NCBI GenBank assembly: GCA_050747825.1
Contig: JBOGJG010000017.1
Location: 1 to 33,546, forward strand
Source: JBOGJG01 sp050747825
GTDB taxonomy: Bacteria; Acidobacteriota; UBA6911; RPQK01; JBOGJG01
Length of the DNA stretch: 33,546 bases
Direction: 5' to 3'
Below are positions 1-9,200 of the stretch, piece after piece. The notes under the pieces are model-generated. The model was given only the letters and a program-made list of their open reading frames with translations, searched no databases and was not told the DNA's origin. How positions within the stretch are numbered: position 1 is the stretch's first letter; each line of letters begins with the position of its first letter. The position numbers were made by a program, and so were the translations under genes.

Positions 1-1863
1 AGGCACATCTACTCCACTCGCATGCTGCTCACCCATTCCCGTGGTGATCACACGTTTCGCACCGGCGTGGAGTTCCGCAGCTATCAGCGAAACCGGCTCG
101 AGCCGGGGTTTCCAGGAGGCAGTTTCAGCTTCAGCAATGTCTTTACCCGCCAGGATTCCGTAACCTCAGCGCAGCAAAGCGGTTTAGCCCTGGCTGCTTT
201 TCTCCTGGGACTCCCTTCCGGCGGTTTCGTTGATGTCAACGATAGTTTCGCTCTCCAGAATCTTTGGTGGGGATTCTCGTTTCAGGATGACTGGAGGGTG
301 ACTCGGAGACTGACCCTCAACCTGGGGATTCGCTATGAGTACGAGGCTCCGACAACGGAGCGATTCAACCGCTTCACGGTCGGCTACGATTTCGATTCAC
401 CATCGCCCATCGAGGCCGAGGCGCAAGCAGCCTACGCCGAAAATCCTCTTGCGGAATTGCCTCCCCAACAGTTCAGTTTACCGGGCGGCGCCACATTCGC
501 CGGTATTGATGGTGCTCCGGAAAGGATGTGGAGGGGGGATAGGAACAACATCATGCCGAGGGTTGGGGGCGCTTACAGGATCAAGGAAAAGACGGTGCTG
601 CGCGGCGGCTACGGCATCTTCTACGATACCTCCACCGGCGTCCAGCAGACCGCAGGTTTTCAGTTCGGTTTTTCAGAATCGACTCCCCTGATTGCATCCC
701 TGGACGACGGACTCACTTTTCTCGGCACACTGGCCGATCCGTTTCCGCCCATTCAGGAGGGGGACGTTCGATTTCTTTCGTCGGCAGGCGCCTCGCGGGG
801 TCTGGCCCAGCAGTTGGGCAGGAGTTACTCTTTTCTGGATCCCGAGCGGCGCAACCCTTACCAGCATCGCTGGCGCTTCGGCATCCAGCATCAGTTTACG
901 GACGACCTGCTGGTTGAAGTCGCCTACACGGGCAGCTCCAGCCGGGATCTCCACGTCAATCGCCGCCTCAACGCCTTGCCCGGCGACTTTTGGGCCAGGG
1001 GCAACAGCAGGGATGATGCGATTGAATCCGACCTGCGATCCCGCGTTCCCAATCCATTCCAGGGCTTGATTCCGGGAACGGGATTTAATGGCGGCACCAT
1101 CGAAAAACACATCCTGTTGCGACCTTTCGCCCAGTTCAGCAGCCTCACTCTGGTGGATGAACCCACCGGGAAATCTTTTTACCATGCACTGGAAACCCGG
1201 GTCGAAAAACGCTTCTCCCAGGGCTGGAGCCTTCTGGCTGCTTTCACCAAAATGAAGCAGATCGACCAGACCAGGCGTCTGAATGAGTTCGATATCGAGC
1301 TCGATCGAATCCTCTCCGGCTTCAGCCGCGATCATCGCTTCGTTCTGAGCGGCATTTTTGAAGTCCCCTATGGCCGCGGCCGCCGCTTCGGGGCCGGCCT
1401 GCCCGGCTGGGTCGACCAGATCCTCGGCGGATGGCAGATGGGGGTCATCTACCAGGCCCAGTCCGGCGAGCCGATACGCTTTCCCAATGCTTTTTATCAG
1501 GGTGAGACCGCCGATGTTGTTCTCACCAAAGAAGAGCAGACCGTGGACAGCTGGTTCAACACCTCCGGCTTTGTCACCAGCGGAAAGGAGCAGCCTGGAC
1601 GATTTCACGCCCGCGTCTTCCCGGTCATCCCTGATGCTCGGATCCGTCAGGACAGCCTGAATCTGTGGGACCTGAACCTCCTGAAGAAATTTTCCGTCAC
1701 TGAAGACAGCTATCTCCAATTCCGGCTTGACCTTCTGAATGCGTTCAATCATCCGCACTTTGACCAGCCGAATACCAATCCTACCAGCGGCAACTTTGGC
1801 AAAGTGAGAAGCATGTGGGGACTGCCTCGCATGATTCAGCTCAGCCTGCGTATGGTCTTTTGA
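1..1863 (+). CDS. TonB-dependent receptor, Oar-like, 3' part (5' end outside window)
   Basis: This is the C-terminal beta-barrel part of an outer-membrane TonB-dependent receptor, which imports a ligand using energy passed on by TonB. The reading frame is open from base 1, so the signal peptide, carboxypeptidase-regulatory-like domain and plug lie outside the window; the first internal Met is at base 22. Barrel features seen include GDHTFRTGVEFRSYQRNR, the strand FQDDWRVTRRLTLNLGIRYEY shared in form with the three complete receptors here (FQDDWKVHQNITLNMGLRYD, LQDDWRVTPKLMLNLGVRYD), RNPYQHRWRFGIQHQF, and a C-terminal strand ending in Phe (LRMVF). It lacks the cysteine-containing loops of the other receptors. 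It is followed by a hairpin and then a 409-nt gap, so it is probably the last gene of its transcript. The substrate is unknown. Family assignment is firm; the exact subfamily is inferred from its neighbours. Confidence 0.9.
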   Translation, partial: RHIYSTRMLLTHSRGDHTFRTGVEFRSYQRNRLEPGFPGGSFSFSNVFTRQDSVTSAQQSGLALAAFLLGLPSGGFVDVNDSFALQNLWWGFSFQDDWRVTRRLTLNLGIRYEYEAPTTERFNRFTVGYDFDSPSPIEAEAQAAYAENPLAELPPQQFSLPGGATFAGIDGAPERMWRGDRNNIMPRVGGAYRIKEKTVLRGGYGIFYDTSTGVQQTAGFQFGFSESTPLIASLDDGLTFLGTLADPFPPIQEGDVRFLSSAGASRGLAQQLGRSYSFLDPERRNPYQHRWRFGIQHQFTDDLLVEVAYTGSSSRDLHVNRRLNALPGDFWARGNSRDDAIESDLRSRVPNPFQGLIPGTGFNGGTIEKHILLRPFAQFSSLTLVDEPTGKSFYHALETRVEKRFSQGWSLLAAFTKMKQIDQTRRLNEFDIELDRILSGFSRDHRFVLSGIFEVPYGRGRRFGAGLPGWVDQILGGWQMGVIYQAQSGEPIRFPNAFYQGETADVVLTKEEQTVDSWFNTSGFVTSGKEQPGRFHARVFPVIPDARIRQDSLNLWDLNLLKKFSVTEDSYLQFRLDLLNAFNHPHFDQPNTNPTSGNFGKVRSMWGLPRMIQLSLRMVF

Positions 1864-1888
1864 CAGCGAGAAGATCAGGAACTTTGCC

Positions 1889-1929
1889 GGCCCCGCGAGA
1901 TTATGCCGGGGCCTGCGCTTTGAATTTTT
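1889..1929 (+). terminator. putative terminator after the partial receptor gene
   Basis: GGCCCCG (1889-1895) pairs perfectly with CGGGGCC (1907-1913) across an 11-nt loop. A T-rich run follows (TTTGAATTTTT, ending at 1929). It starts 26 nt after the receptor stop codon. The T-run begins a few bases after the stem rather than directly at it, so it is only a fair match to an intrinsic terminator. Confidence 0.5.
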
Positions 1930-2007
1930 AGAAAGAGAAAGATAGACCGGTGCAGAACAGCCGGGAAATGATTATCCTTTAGTTCAGGAAGTGCCTGTTT
2001 AAGGCTG

Positions 2008-2110
2008 GCGAATCACGCGAATGACCTGAATGAGCGGGACTCTGGATTACTCGAGATGAAAGAAAGATTCGGATCCACACCTGATGGTTCGCGTCATTCG
2101 CCTGATTCAC
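2008..2110. repeat. imperfect inverted repeat, REP-like
   Basis: Eighteen-base arms at 2008-2025 and 2093-2110 match at 16 of 18 positions when one is reverse-complemented. The core is GCGAATGAC on the left and GTCATTCGC on the right. The interior also pairs patchily, for example TGGAT on the left against ATCCA on the right. The same core appears in the stronger palindrome at 29249-29329. The 409-nt gap 1864-2272 holds this element, the hairpin at 1889 and the promoter region near 2200; I see no gene in it. Confidence 0.6.
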
Positions 2111-2199
2111 TGGTCCGGGAATACTACGGATCTGCTGGGGACTTTGCTGAGCCAGGGAGATGATCATTAACAGCCACTAAGCCTCGTTCCATTTAACCC

Positions 2200-2242
2200 T
2201 TGTCAGGTCATCATTTTCGTGTAAAACTTGTAAAACTATAGA
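2200..2242 (+). promoter_or_regulatory. candidate promoter region with a perfect tandem 9-bp repeat
   Basis: TTGTCA (2200-2205) is a plausible -35. TGTAAAACT occurs twice back to back (2220-2228 and 2229-2237) and is followed by TATAGA (ending at 2242). Either TAAAAC at 2222 (16-nt spacer) or TATAGA could serve as -10. The tandem repeat could be a binding site for a regulator. It precedes the PSCyt2/PSD1-DUF1501 operon, whose first start codon is at 2273 with a GGGAG ribosome-binding site at 2259-2263. The TGGAA-N5-TTCCA palindrome found upstream of the receptors is absent here. Confidence 0.4.
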
Positions 2243-2272
2243 CACGCTCATTTTAATTGGGAGACGACCATC

Positions 2273-4552
2273 ATGAGGAAAGAGGTCAGCCGGCGATCAA
2301 TCCTGGCGCTTGCGCTCGCCCTGACGACGCCTTTAACCGCGGGCATCGCTCTAACGGCCGACGAACTGTTTCCAGATTACCAGCGGGATCATTGGGTGTT
2401 TCAGGAGATCACTCGTGCCGAGCCTCCAATGGTTCAGATGAAGGAATGGGTAAAGAACCCGATTGACGCATTTGTATTGGCAAAGCTCGAAAGTGAGGGG
2501 CTGAAGCCTTCACCAGAGGCTGACCCGATCATGCTGCTGCGCCGGGCCAGCTTTGACCTGATCGGTCTGCCTCCCACTCCGGAAGAAGTGGAAGATTTTT
2601 TAGGAGATAAATCTCCAAACGCATTTGAGAAGGTCGTGGATGGGCTGCTCGCATCACCTCATTACGGAGAGCGCTGGGCCCGGCACTGGCTTGATTTAGC
2701 CCGCTATGCGGAGAGTGAAGGGTTTAAGAGCGATCAGACCCGCCCCCACATCTGGCGTTATCGAGACTATGTGATCAAGTCGTTCAATGAAGATAAGCCT
2801 TACGATCGCTTTGTCCGCGAACAGATCGCCGGCGACGAGTTGTGGCCCAATGATTTTGATGCTCGGGTGGCTACCGCATTTAACCGCCACTATCCCGATG
2901 AGCACAACGCGCGCAATTTAATGCAGCGGCGTCAGGAGATCCTGCACGATATTACCACCACCGTCGGTTCAACCTTTACGGGGCTGACCTACGGCTGTGC
3001 ACGCTGCCACAACCACAAATTCGATCCTATCCTCCAGGCTGACTACTATCGGCTGATGTCCTTTTTCGCCAACTTCGTAGCCGATGATGACATCATCCTG
3101 GCTTCTCCGGAGGTAGTGGAGCGCCACCAGCGGCAGATGGCCGAATGGGAAGCCAAGACTGCCAAGATACGGGAGGAGATGGCCGCTCTCGAGGCTCCCA
3201 AGCGTAAGGAGGTCATCGACGAGTTCATTGCCAAGTATCCACCGGAAATTCAGGAAGTTCTGACTATGAAACCTGAGGATCGATCGGCTTACCAATGGTT
3301 GATGTTTTACAAGGCAGAGCCTTATCTGAATCCGGAATCGTACATCTATCAAGCGCCCACCAGTAGCGTGGTGAGAAGTCTTAAAGACGAGGACGAAAAG
3401 CGCTGGCACAAGCTGAAGGAAGAACTGGATCAATATGCCCACTTGCATCCGGGCGAGTTGTCCATGGCATCCGGCATTTTGGACGCCGGTCGAGAAGCAC
3501 CCAAGACCTACATTCTGGCCGGAGGAGCTTATGACGCCAAAGGCGAGGAAGTTCAGCCCGGGTTTCTAACCATGCTGGCTCCAGGTCCGGCCAAGATCGT
3601 TCCACCGGAAGACCTGAATTCGACCGGACGGCGCACTGCCTTGGCAAACTGGCTGGCGGATCCGAAAAATCCCTTAACGTCCCGGGTGATGGCCAACCGC
3701 ATCTGGCATTATCACTTCGGTCGCGGTATCGTGAAGACCCCCAGCAATTTTGGATTATCGGGCGAGCTGCCCACTCATCCTGAGCTCCTCGATTGGTTGG
3801 CTACCGAGTTCGTCCGTAACGGCTGGAGCATGAAGTACCTGCACCGGCTGATCATGCTTTCGAATACGTATCAACAGGCTTCGCTCTATCGTGAGGACGC
3901 CGGTAAAGCAGATCCCGATAATAATTTATTTTGGCGCTATCCGCGGCATCGCCTTGAAGGAGAGGTTATTCGCGATGCCTCATTGGCTGTGGCCGGAATG
4001 CTGAACACTAGAATGGGGGGCCCCAGCGCCTTTCCGGACCTTCCGCCCGGTATGGATCCGCGAGGCGGCTGGAAGGAGGACGAGGATCCGGCTGCCGCAA
4101 ACCGCCGCAGTATCTATGTTTTTGTGCGCCGAAATCAGCGTTACCCCATGTTTCACGTTTTTGATATGCCGGATACTCATGAAAGCTGCCCGGCGCGTGA
4201 GATCACGACCAGTCCGTTGCAGGCTCTCACCATGTTGAACAGCGAGTTGACTCTGGACTGGGCCCAGGGATTGGCCAGCCGAGTCCTGATTGCGGCTGGT
4301 AGCGACCGCAGCGCGCAAATTGATCAGGCGTACCGCCTGGCGTACTCCAGGCTGCCTAATGCCCAGGAGAAGGGGACCATTCTCAATTTCCTCGACAGCC
4401 ATCGCGCTATCCTGGCCGAGCGGGCCGAGCGGGGAGAAAAGTTGGCAGAGCCGACCTTGCGTCCACACAATGTCGATCCGCTGAAGGCTGCAGCCCTGGT
4501 TGATTTTTGCCACATGCTGCTCAATTCTAATGAGTTTGTTTACGTGAATTAG
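2273..4552 (+). CDS. exported PSCyt2 (DUF1549) / PSD1 (DUF1553) protein
   Basis: A 759-residue exported protein. Residues 1 to about 30 form a basic then hydrophobic signal sequence. The DUF1549 (PSCyt2) part follows: NPIDAFVLAKLESEGLKPSP near residue 62, LIGLPPTPEEVEDFL near 96, and GERWARHWLDLARYAES near 132. It ends with CARCHNHKFDP, a CxxCH at residues 242-246 that could hold heme. The C-terminal DUF1553 (PSD1) part starts around residue 450 and includes HPELLDWLATEFVRNGW near residue 500. The separate N-terminal PSCyt1 cytochrome domain found in many relatives is missing, so at most one CxxCH is present. It is followed after 13 nt by a DUF1501 gene, the usual pairing for this family. The biochemical role of these families is not established; a periplasmic degradative or redox role is inference. 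Confidence 0.93.
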   Translation: MRKEVSRRSILALALALTTPLTAGIALTADELFPDYQRDHWVFQEITRAEPPMVQMKEWVKNPIDAFVLAKLESEGLKPSPEADPIMLLRRASFDLIGLPPTPEEVEDFLGDKSPNAFEKVVDGLLASPHYGERWARHWLDLARYAESEGFKSDQTRPHIWRYRDYVIKSFNEDKPYDRFVREQIAGDELWPNDFDARVATAFNRHYPDEHNARNLMQRRQEILHDITTTVGSTFTGLTYGCARCHNHKFDPILQADYYRLMSFFANFVADDDIILASPEVVERHQRQMAEWEAKTAKIREEMAALEAPKRKEVIDEFIAKYPPEIQEVLTMKPEDRSAYQWLMFYKAEPYLNPESYIYQAPTSSVVRSLKDEDEKRWHKLKEELDQYAHLHPGELSMASGILDAGREAPKTYILAGGAYDAKGEEVQPGFLTMLAPGPAKIVPPEDLNSTGRRTALANWLADPKNPLTSRVMANRIWHYHFGRGIVKTPSNFGLSGELPTHPELLDWLATEFVRNGWSMKYLHRLIMLSNTYQQASLYREDAGKADPDNNLFWRYPRHRLEGEVIRDASLAVAGMLNTRMGGPSAFPDLPPGMDPRGGWKEDEDPAAANRRSIYVFVRRNQRYPMFHVFDMPDTHESCPAREITTSPLQALTMLNSELTLDWAQGLASRVLIAAGSDRSAQIDQAYRLAYSRLPNAQEKGTILNFLDSHRAILAERAERGEKLAEPTLRPHNVDPLKAAALVDFCHMLLNSNEFVYVN

Positions 4553-4565
4553 AGAGGAGCAATCC

Positions 4566-6011
4566 ATGAAAGACAATAAGGTTCCCCACATACTCCCCGC
4601 CGCCACACGGCGCGAATTTCTGGCCCGGGCGGGAGGCGGTTTCGGCGCCGTGGCCTTGAGCTACATGCTCGCCCAGGATAGTTTTTTGGCGCGGGCGGCC
4701 GCAGGCTCAGATTCCGTTGATCTATTGGCCGCGAAGCCTTCTCATCACGTTCCTCGAGCTAAATCGGTCATCTGGGTCTTTATGGAAGGAGGGCCCAGTC
4801 ATCTCGACTTGTTTGATCCAAAGCCGGAATTAAAGAAATTGGCAGGGCAGCCTATGCCTGAATCCTTTGGCCGACCTATTACGGCAATGGGCACCGCCAA
4901 TAACTCCATCATGCCGGATCAGCGGGTTTGGAAGCAGCACGGCAAAAGTGGAATCTGGGTGTCAGACTGGTACCCGCATGTGGCTCAGCACGTAGACGAT
5001 ATGACCATATTCCGTTCCTGCTGGGCGGATGGACTTAATCACGTCGGCTCGGTCTGCCAGATGAATACCGGCGATATTCTGGCCGGACGGCCCTCGCTGG
5101 GCGCCTGGACGACTTACGGGCTCGGAACGGCCAATGAGGACCTTCCGACCTTTGTAATCCTGACCGACGAAAATCAGGTGGTGGGAGGAACCAAGAACTG
5201 GAGTTCAGGCTTTCTTCCCGCAGCTTACCAGGGTACCCAGTTTCAGCAGGGAGACACTCCGATCTTTCACCTCAATAGCCCTGAGGCGGTCGGCGATAAG
5301 CAGCAGCGCAGCAAGCTGGATCTGTTGACCAAGCTGAATCGGTTTTTTGCCGCCGACAAGGGACAGGACACCGAATTGGAAGCGCGTTTGAGATCCTATG
5401 AGCTGGCTTATCGCATGCAGTCGGCAGCGCCCGAAGCCGTTGATCTGTCCAAGGAGTCCGAGGCCACCAGGAAACTCTACGGCATGGACGACGAAATGAC
5501 CTCGGCATTCGGCCGCAACTGCCTGCTGGCCCGGCGCCTGGTCGAACGCGGAGTCCGCTTTGTCCAATGTTATTCCGGCAGCGGCAGCGGTTGGGACGCC
5601 CACACCGATCTGGAAGGCAACCACAGCGAGATGTGTAAGAAATCCGATAAGCCGATTGGCGCCTTACTGACCGACCTGAAAGCCCGCGGGCTCCTGGACC
5701 AAACACTGGTGATCTGGGGCGGTGAGTTCGGCCGGACACCCTTTAACGAGAAAGGGAAAGGTCGCGATCATAATCCCTGGGGTTTCACCATGTGGATGGC
5801 CGGAGGGGGTATCAGAGGGGGACAGGTCTTGGGGACCACCGATGAGATCGGCCTGCGCGCTGTGGAAACGCCATTCCACGTCCACGATATTCATGCGACC
5901 ATTTTGCACCTCCTCGGACTCGACCAACACGCCCTAAACTACCTGCACAACGGGCGCTATGAAAAGCCCACCATCAATGGCGGAACGGTTATTGAGGCGG
6001 CATTTGCGTAG
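4566..6011 (+). CDS. DUF1501 protein, Tat-exported, sulfatase/alkaline-phosphatase-like fold
   Basis: A 481-residue DUF1501 protein, a family related to the alkaline phosphatase/sulfatase superfamily. TRREFLARAGGGFGAVAL (residues 14-31) is a twin-arginine-type signal, suggesting export in a folded state. Family motifs seen are MEGGPSHLDLFDPKPEL (73-89), WDAH (343-346), WGGEFGRTPF (384-393), GRDHNPWGF (399-407) and HVHDIHATILHLLG (438-451). The His and Asp residues in these motifs suit a metal-binding active site, but no substrate can be deduced. A GAGGAGC ribosome-binding site at 4554-4560 supports the ATG at 4566. The gene starts 13 nt after the PSCyt2/PSD1 gene, so the two are probably co-transcribed and act together. 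Confidence 0.93.
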   Translation: MKDNKVPHILPAATRREFLARAGGGFGAVALSYMLAQDSFLARAAAGSDSVDLLAAKPSHHVPRAKSVIWVFMEGGPSHLDLFDPKPELKKLAGQPMPESFGRPITAMGTANNSIMPDQRVWKQHGKSGIWVSDWYPHVAQHVDDMTIFRSCWADGLNHVGSVCQMNTGDILAGRPSLGAWTTYGLGTANEDLPTFVILTDENQVVGGTKNWSSGFLPAAYQGTQFQQGDTPIFHLNSPEAVGDKQQRSKLDLLTKLNRFFAADKGQDTELEARLRSYELAYRMQSAAPEAVDLSKESEATRKLYGMDDEMTSAFGRNCLLARRLVERGVRFVQCYSGSGSGWDAHTDLEGNHSEMCKKSDKPIGALLTDLKARGLLDQTLVIWGGEFGRTPFNEKGKGRDHNPWGFTMWMAGGGIRGGQVLGTTDEIGLRAVETPFHVHDIHATILHLLGLDQHALNYLHNGRYEKPTINGGTVIEAAFA

Positions 6012-6044
6012 GTTCTTTAGCACGCGATCTTAGGAAGGTCCGCC

Positions 6045-6062
6045 GCGCGATGCGCCTTTTTT
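6045..6062 (+). terminator. weak putative terminator after the DUF1501 gene
   Basis: GCGC-GAT-GCGC (6045-6055) is followed by C and six T residues (6057-6062), 33 nt after the stop codon at 6009-6011. The stem is only 4 bp, so this is tentative. Confidence 0.35.
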
Positions 6063-6078
6063 GAAGCTTTTGACCCAG

Positions 6079-6107
6079 CCCCGAGGCCCCGAGGCCCCCA
6101 AGGCCCC
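6079..6107. repeat. short GAGGCCCC tandem repeat
   Basis: GAGGCCCC occurs at 6083-6090 and 6091-6098, flanked by CCCC and a variant unit CAAGGCCCC ending at 6107. It sits in the 238-nt gap between the DUF1501 gene and the next receptor, just before the receptor promoter at 6117. It could help end upstream transcription or be a slippage-prone simple repeat. Confidence 0.6.
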
Positions 6108-6116
6108 AGAATTTTA

Positions 6117-6164
6117 TTGACAGTGTGCATCCACAGAACATACTCTGTTTGGAATAGAATTCCA
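6117..6164 (+). promoter_or_regulatory. receptor promoter with TGGAA-N5-TTCCA palindrome (copy 1)
   Basis: TTGACA (6117-6122) is a consensus -35. After a 16-nt spacer CATACT (6139-6144) matches the -10 at four of six positions. TGGAATAGAATTCCA (6150-6164) follows at once. It is a 15-nt palindrome with 6-bp perfect arms (TGGAAT/ATTCCA) and would cover the expected transcription start. Copies with the same spacing lie at 14186, 19579 and 29453. The receptor start codon is 86 nt downstream, with AAGGAGGG just before it. I infer an operator; position over the start site would suit repression. Confidence 0.6.
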
Positions 6165-6249
6165 CATCGCAGAATAGAGAATGGCGTATCGAGGTTTCAG
6201 GGGTTGAGATAAAAATTATTCCCAGGGCAATTTCAAGGAGGGCTGCCTT

Positions 6250-9200
6250 ATGCGTAGCAGTTTTAGAATTTTCTCTCTAGTTTTACTCGTTCCTCTAGTT
6301 CTACTCGTTCCTATGGAAACGACCATGGCCCAGGTCACGACGGCTACCTTGTCGGGAATCGTGCAGGATCCGAGTGGAGCTGTTTTACCCGGTGCCGATG
6401 TAACTTTGACGAATGAAGGGACGGGAGCCGTTAGCAAGAAAGTGAGCAACGAGACCGGCGAGTTTGTGTTCACTTTTGTGCCTATCGGAATCTATACCCT
6501 CCAAATTGAGATGCCGGGCTTCAAAACCTTCGAGAGTCAGGGCATGGAAATTCGCGCAGCTCAGAATATCCGTCGGCGATTCTCTCTGTCGTTGGGTGAA
6601 GTTTCAGAGACAGTAACCGTTTCAGGCCAGGCGACCTTGGTTAACACAGCTTCCCCTGAGCAACGGGAATCCTTCTCCAGCCTCGAAGTTCGGGAACTGC
6701 CGCTGGCCCGCCGAACTGTTTCGGAGCTGCTCGAAATCGGCACGGGTATTACGGAGGCCGGAGGCCGCATCCGCCTCAATGGCCTGGGAATGGCGGGCAC
6801 CAAGTTTACAGTGGACGGAACCGAGGCCAGCGCCAACCCGGAAGCTCCTGGGCTTTCCATGTATCAGAGCGTCGGTGTCATTCACGGCATGAGCATCGAG
6901 GCCATTGAGGAGGTACAGACCATCAAGGGTGTTATTCCGGCCGAGTATGGCCACTCCCTGGCAGGCAACGTCAACCTGATCAGCCGCTCCGGGACAAACG
7001 ATTGGCACGGCAGTCTTTTTTACAATTATCAAGGCGCCAGCTTCAATGCTCGACGTCCGTTCTTATCGAGGCCCGACGTAAAAGTGACTAATCCGAACAT
7101 GGTGTGGAACCAGTTCGGTGGTTCTCTGGGAGGTCCGGTAGTCCAAGACCGAGCATTCTTTTTCTTTAACTATGAAGGATACAGAGAAACCAATTTTAAT
7201 ATCGAGCAGGGAGACGTACCCACTCAAGAGTTCAGGGATATGATGCTGGACGCGTTGCCTTTTGAAGAAACCCGGATTTTCCTCGATGCGCTTCCGCTGC
7301 CCAACCAGCCGACCGAGGCGGATGCTCTCTTAGGACGATGGCGCGGTCCGCGGTCCAGAGGCGCCCATGATGATCAGTACATATTCAAAGGAGATGCGCG
7401 TATTATGGAGGCCAGCAATCTGGCCGTCACCTACACGCGGGGGCGTCCCTTCAGGGATGATCCCAGAGTTTCCGAGGTGAACCGGCGTAGCTGGCAGGGT
7501 CGTCAAGATCGTGTGACCGCCAGCTACGTGACGGGAGCTGCTCGCTGGACATCTGAAACGCGCTTTGGTTTTAATTTCAACGACTTTTCCCGGGTGGATG
7601 GTTTCTGGGACTTCATCGATCCCGATGGAGAGGAGGTTTTGGGCACTCGCCGCGTTCCCACGATCAGCTTTCCAGGAATGCAGGGCCTTGGGAGCGAGCT
7701 GAATGATCTGGGTAAAGCTCCCAGCTACAGCGCGGAACAGAAGTTTGCCTACATTCGCGGACGGCATTCGTTTAAATTTGGAGGCATCTGGGCGCGCCGA
7801 GGCGGCGGCCGGCTGAACATCGAGAATCCAAACTTTCGCTTTAATGACCTGGATCAGCTCCTGTCCAATACCCCTAACCGTATTACTGTAACTTTGGGTA
7901 TGAATGACAATCGGACTCACAGTTGGGACTTGGGCTTTTTTGTCCATGATGATTGGCGTGTTAATTCCAAACTGGTGCTGAACCTAGGTGTGCGCTGGGA
8001 TCTCTTTTCAAAGTTTGTGGCCGAGCCTACCGATCCCAATGCTCCTGCTTTTCTGTGGAATCTGGACGGGTTGCGGGATTATGACACTTGGACCTTTGGA
8101 CCGGTGCGTGATCCACTGGACCCGATCAAAAGCGATTTCGTCAATGTGGGGCCTCGCCTGGGTTTTGCTTATAATCCGGACGGGCAGGGTAAAAATGTCA
8201 TCCGCGGCGGAGTGAGCGTGATGTTTACCCCCATTCCCTGGGGGTCCTTCAACAATGCCGTAGGCACCAGCGTCACCATGCCCTTCCGCATTAGGTACAG
8301 CGGCCAGGAGGCGGAAGAGCTTGGTCTGAAATGGCCCATCTATAACGGCGACATTATTTCGCTCCTGCAGGGGAGAACCGAGGTCAACGTTAACGATGTA
8401 TTCGACCCTGACATGGACGCGCCCTACGCCTATAACACTTATTTCGGTATTCAGCGCGAGCTGGGCGGTGACCTGATGCTTGAGACCGCTTACGTAGGGA
8501 CGCGCGGGGTCAAATTCATCTTGGAGAGGGAATTCAATCAGCCGGATCGTTTGACCGGAATTCGTCCCAATCCCGAACTGAAGGAAGGAACTTATTTCGA
8601 TAATTCCGAGCAGACCTATTACCATTCCTGGCAGACCTCGCTGCGCAAGCGGTTTTCCCAGGGTCTGCTCTTCAATGTCCACTACACCTGGGGCAAGGCG
8701 CTGGGCTATGACGGGGGCGATATCGCCGCCAGTTTTAGCGGCGACAGCACCGGTTCCATTCAGGATCCGCTGTGCGTGCGCTGCGACAAAGGTCGATCCA
8801 CAGGAGACGTCGATCACTACTTTGCCGGCAACTGGATCTACGATGTACCCTTTTTCTCCAACGCCGGCAGTCTGTTGGAAAATGTTTTGGGAGGCTGGCA
8901 GCTCGGAGGAATCTTCAGAGCAAATTCAGGTTCCGCCTTTCATATCGAGCAGCGGGGTACCTGGACCAACCAGCGGGTTGATGTTGACTTTGACGATGCC
9001 ATCAACGAGAGCTGCTGCAGTTTCGGAAACCTTCAGTTTCTGAATCCTGAAGCTTTTACCGAGGTGCCGGTTCACGAGGTTTCAGATGAAGCGATACGCC
9101 CCGGAAATATGGGTGCTCACTCGCTCCTGAGGCCGGGATTCTGGGCGGTGGACTTGTCGCTGGGGAAAAACTTTCAGATTCCCTGGATGACGGCCGAGGG

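Noticed and set aside
673..1758. Long minus-strand reading frame opposite the first receptor
   Set aside because: It has no recognisable domain, signal or ribosome-binding site and lies wholly opposite a gene with clear family motifs; such antisense frames are common in GC-rich coding DNA. The same applies to those at 8008-8817, 9875-10753, 16936-17763 and 28024-28719.
5863..5878. TGGAA-N6-TTCCA inside the DUF1501 gene
   Set aside because: The spacer is 6 nt, not 5, and it lies in coding sequence far from a promoter, so I did not count it with the four N5 palindromes.
6079..6107. GAGGCCCC repeat as a CRISPR or other ordered array
   Set aside because: There are only three short contiguous units with no spacers, so it is a simple tandem repeat.
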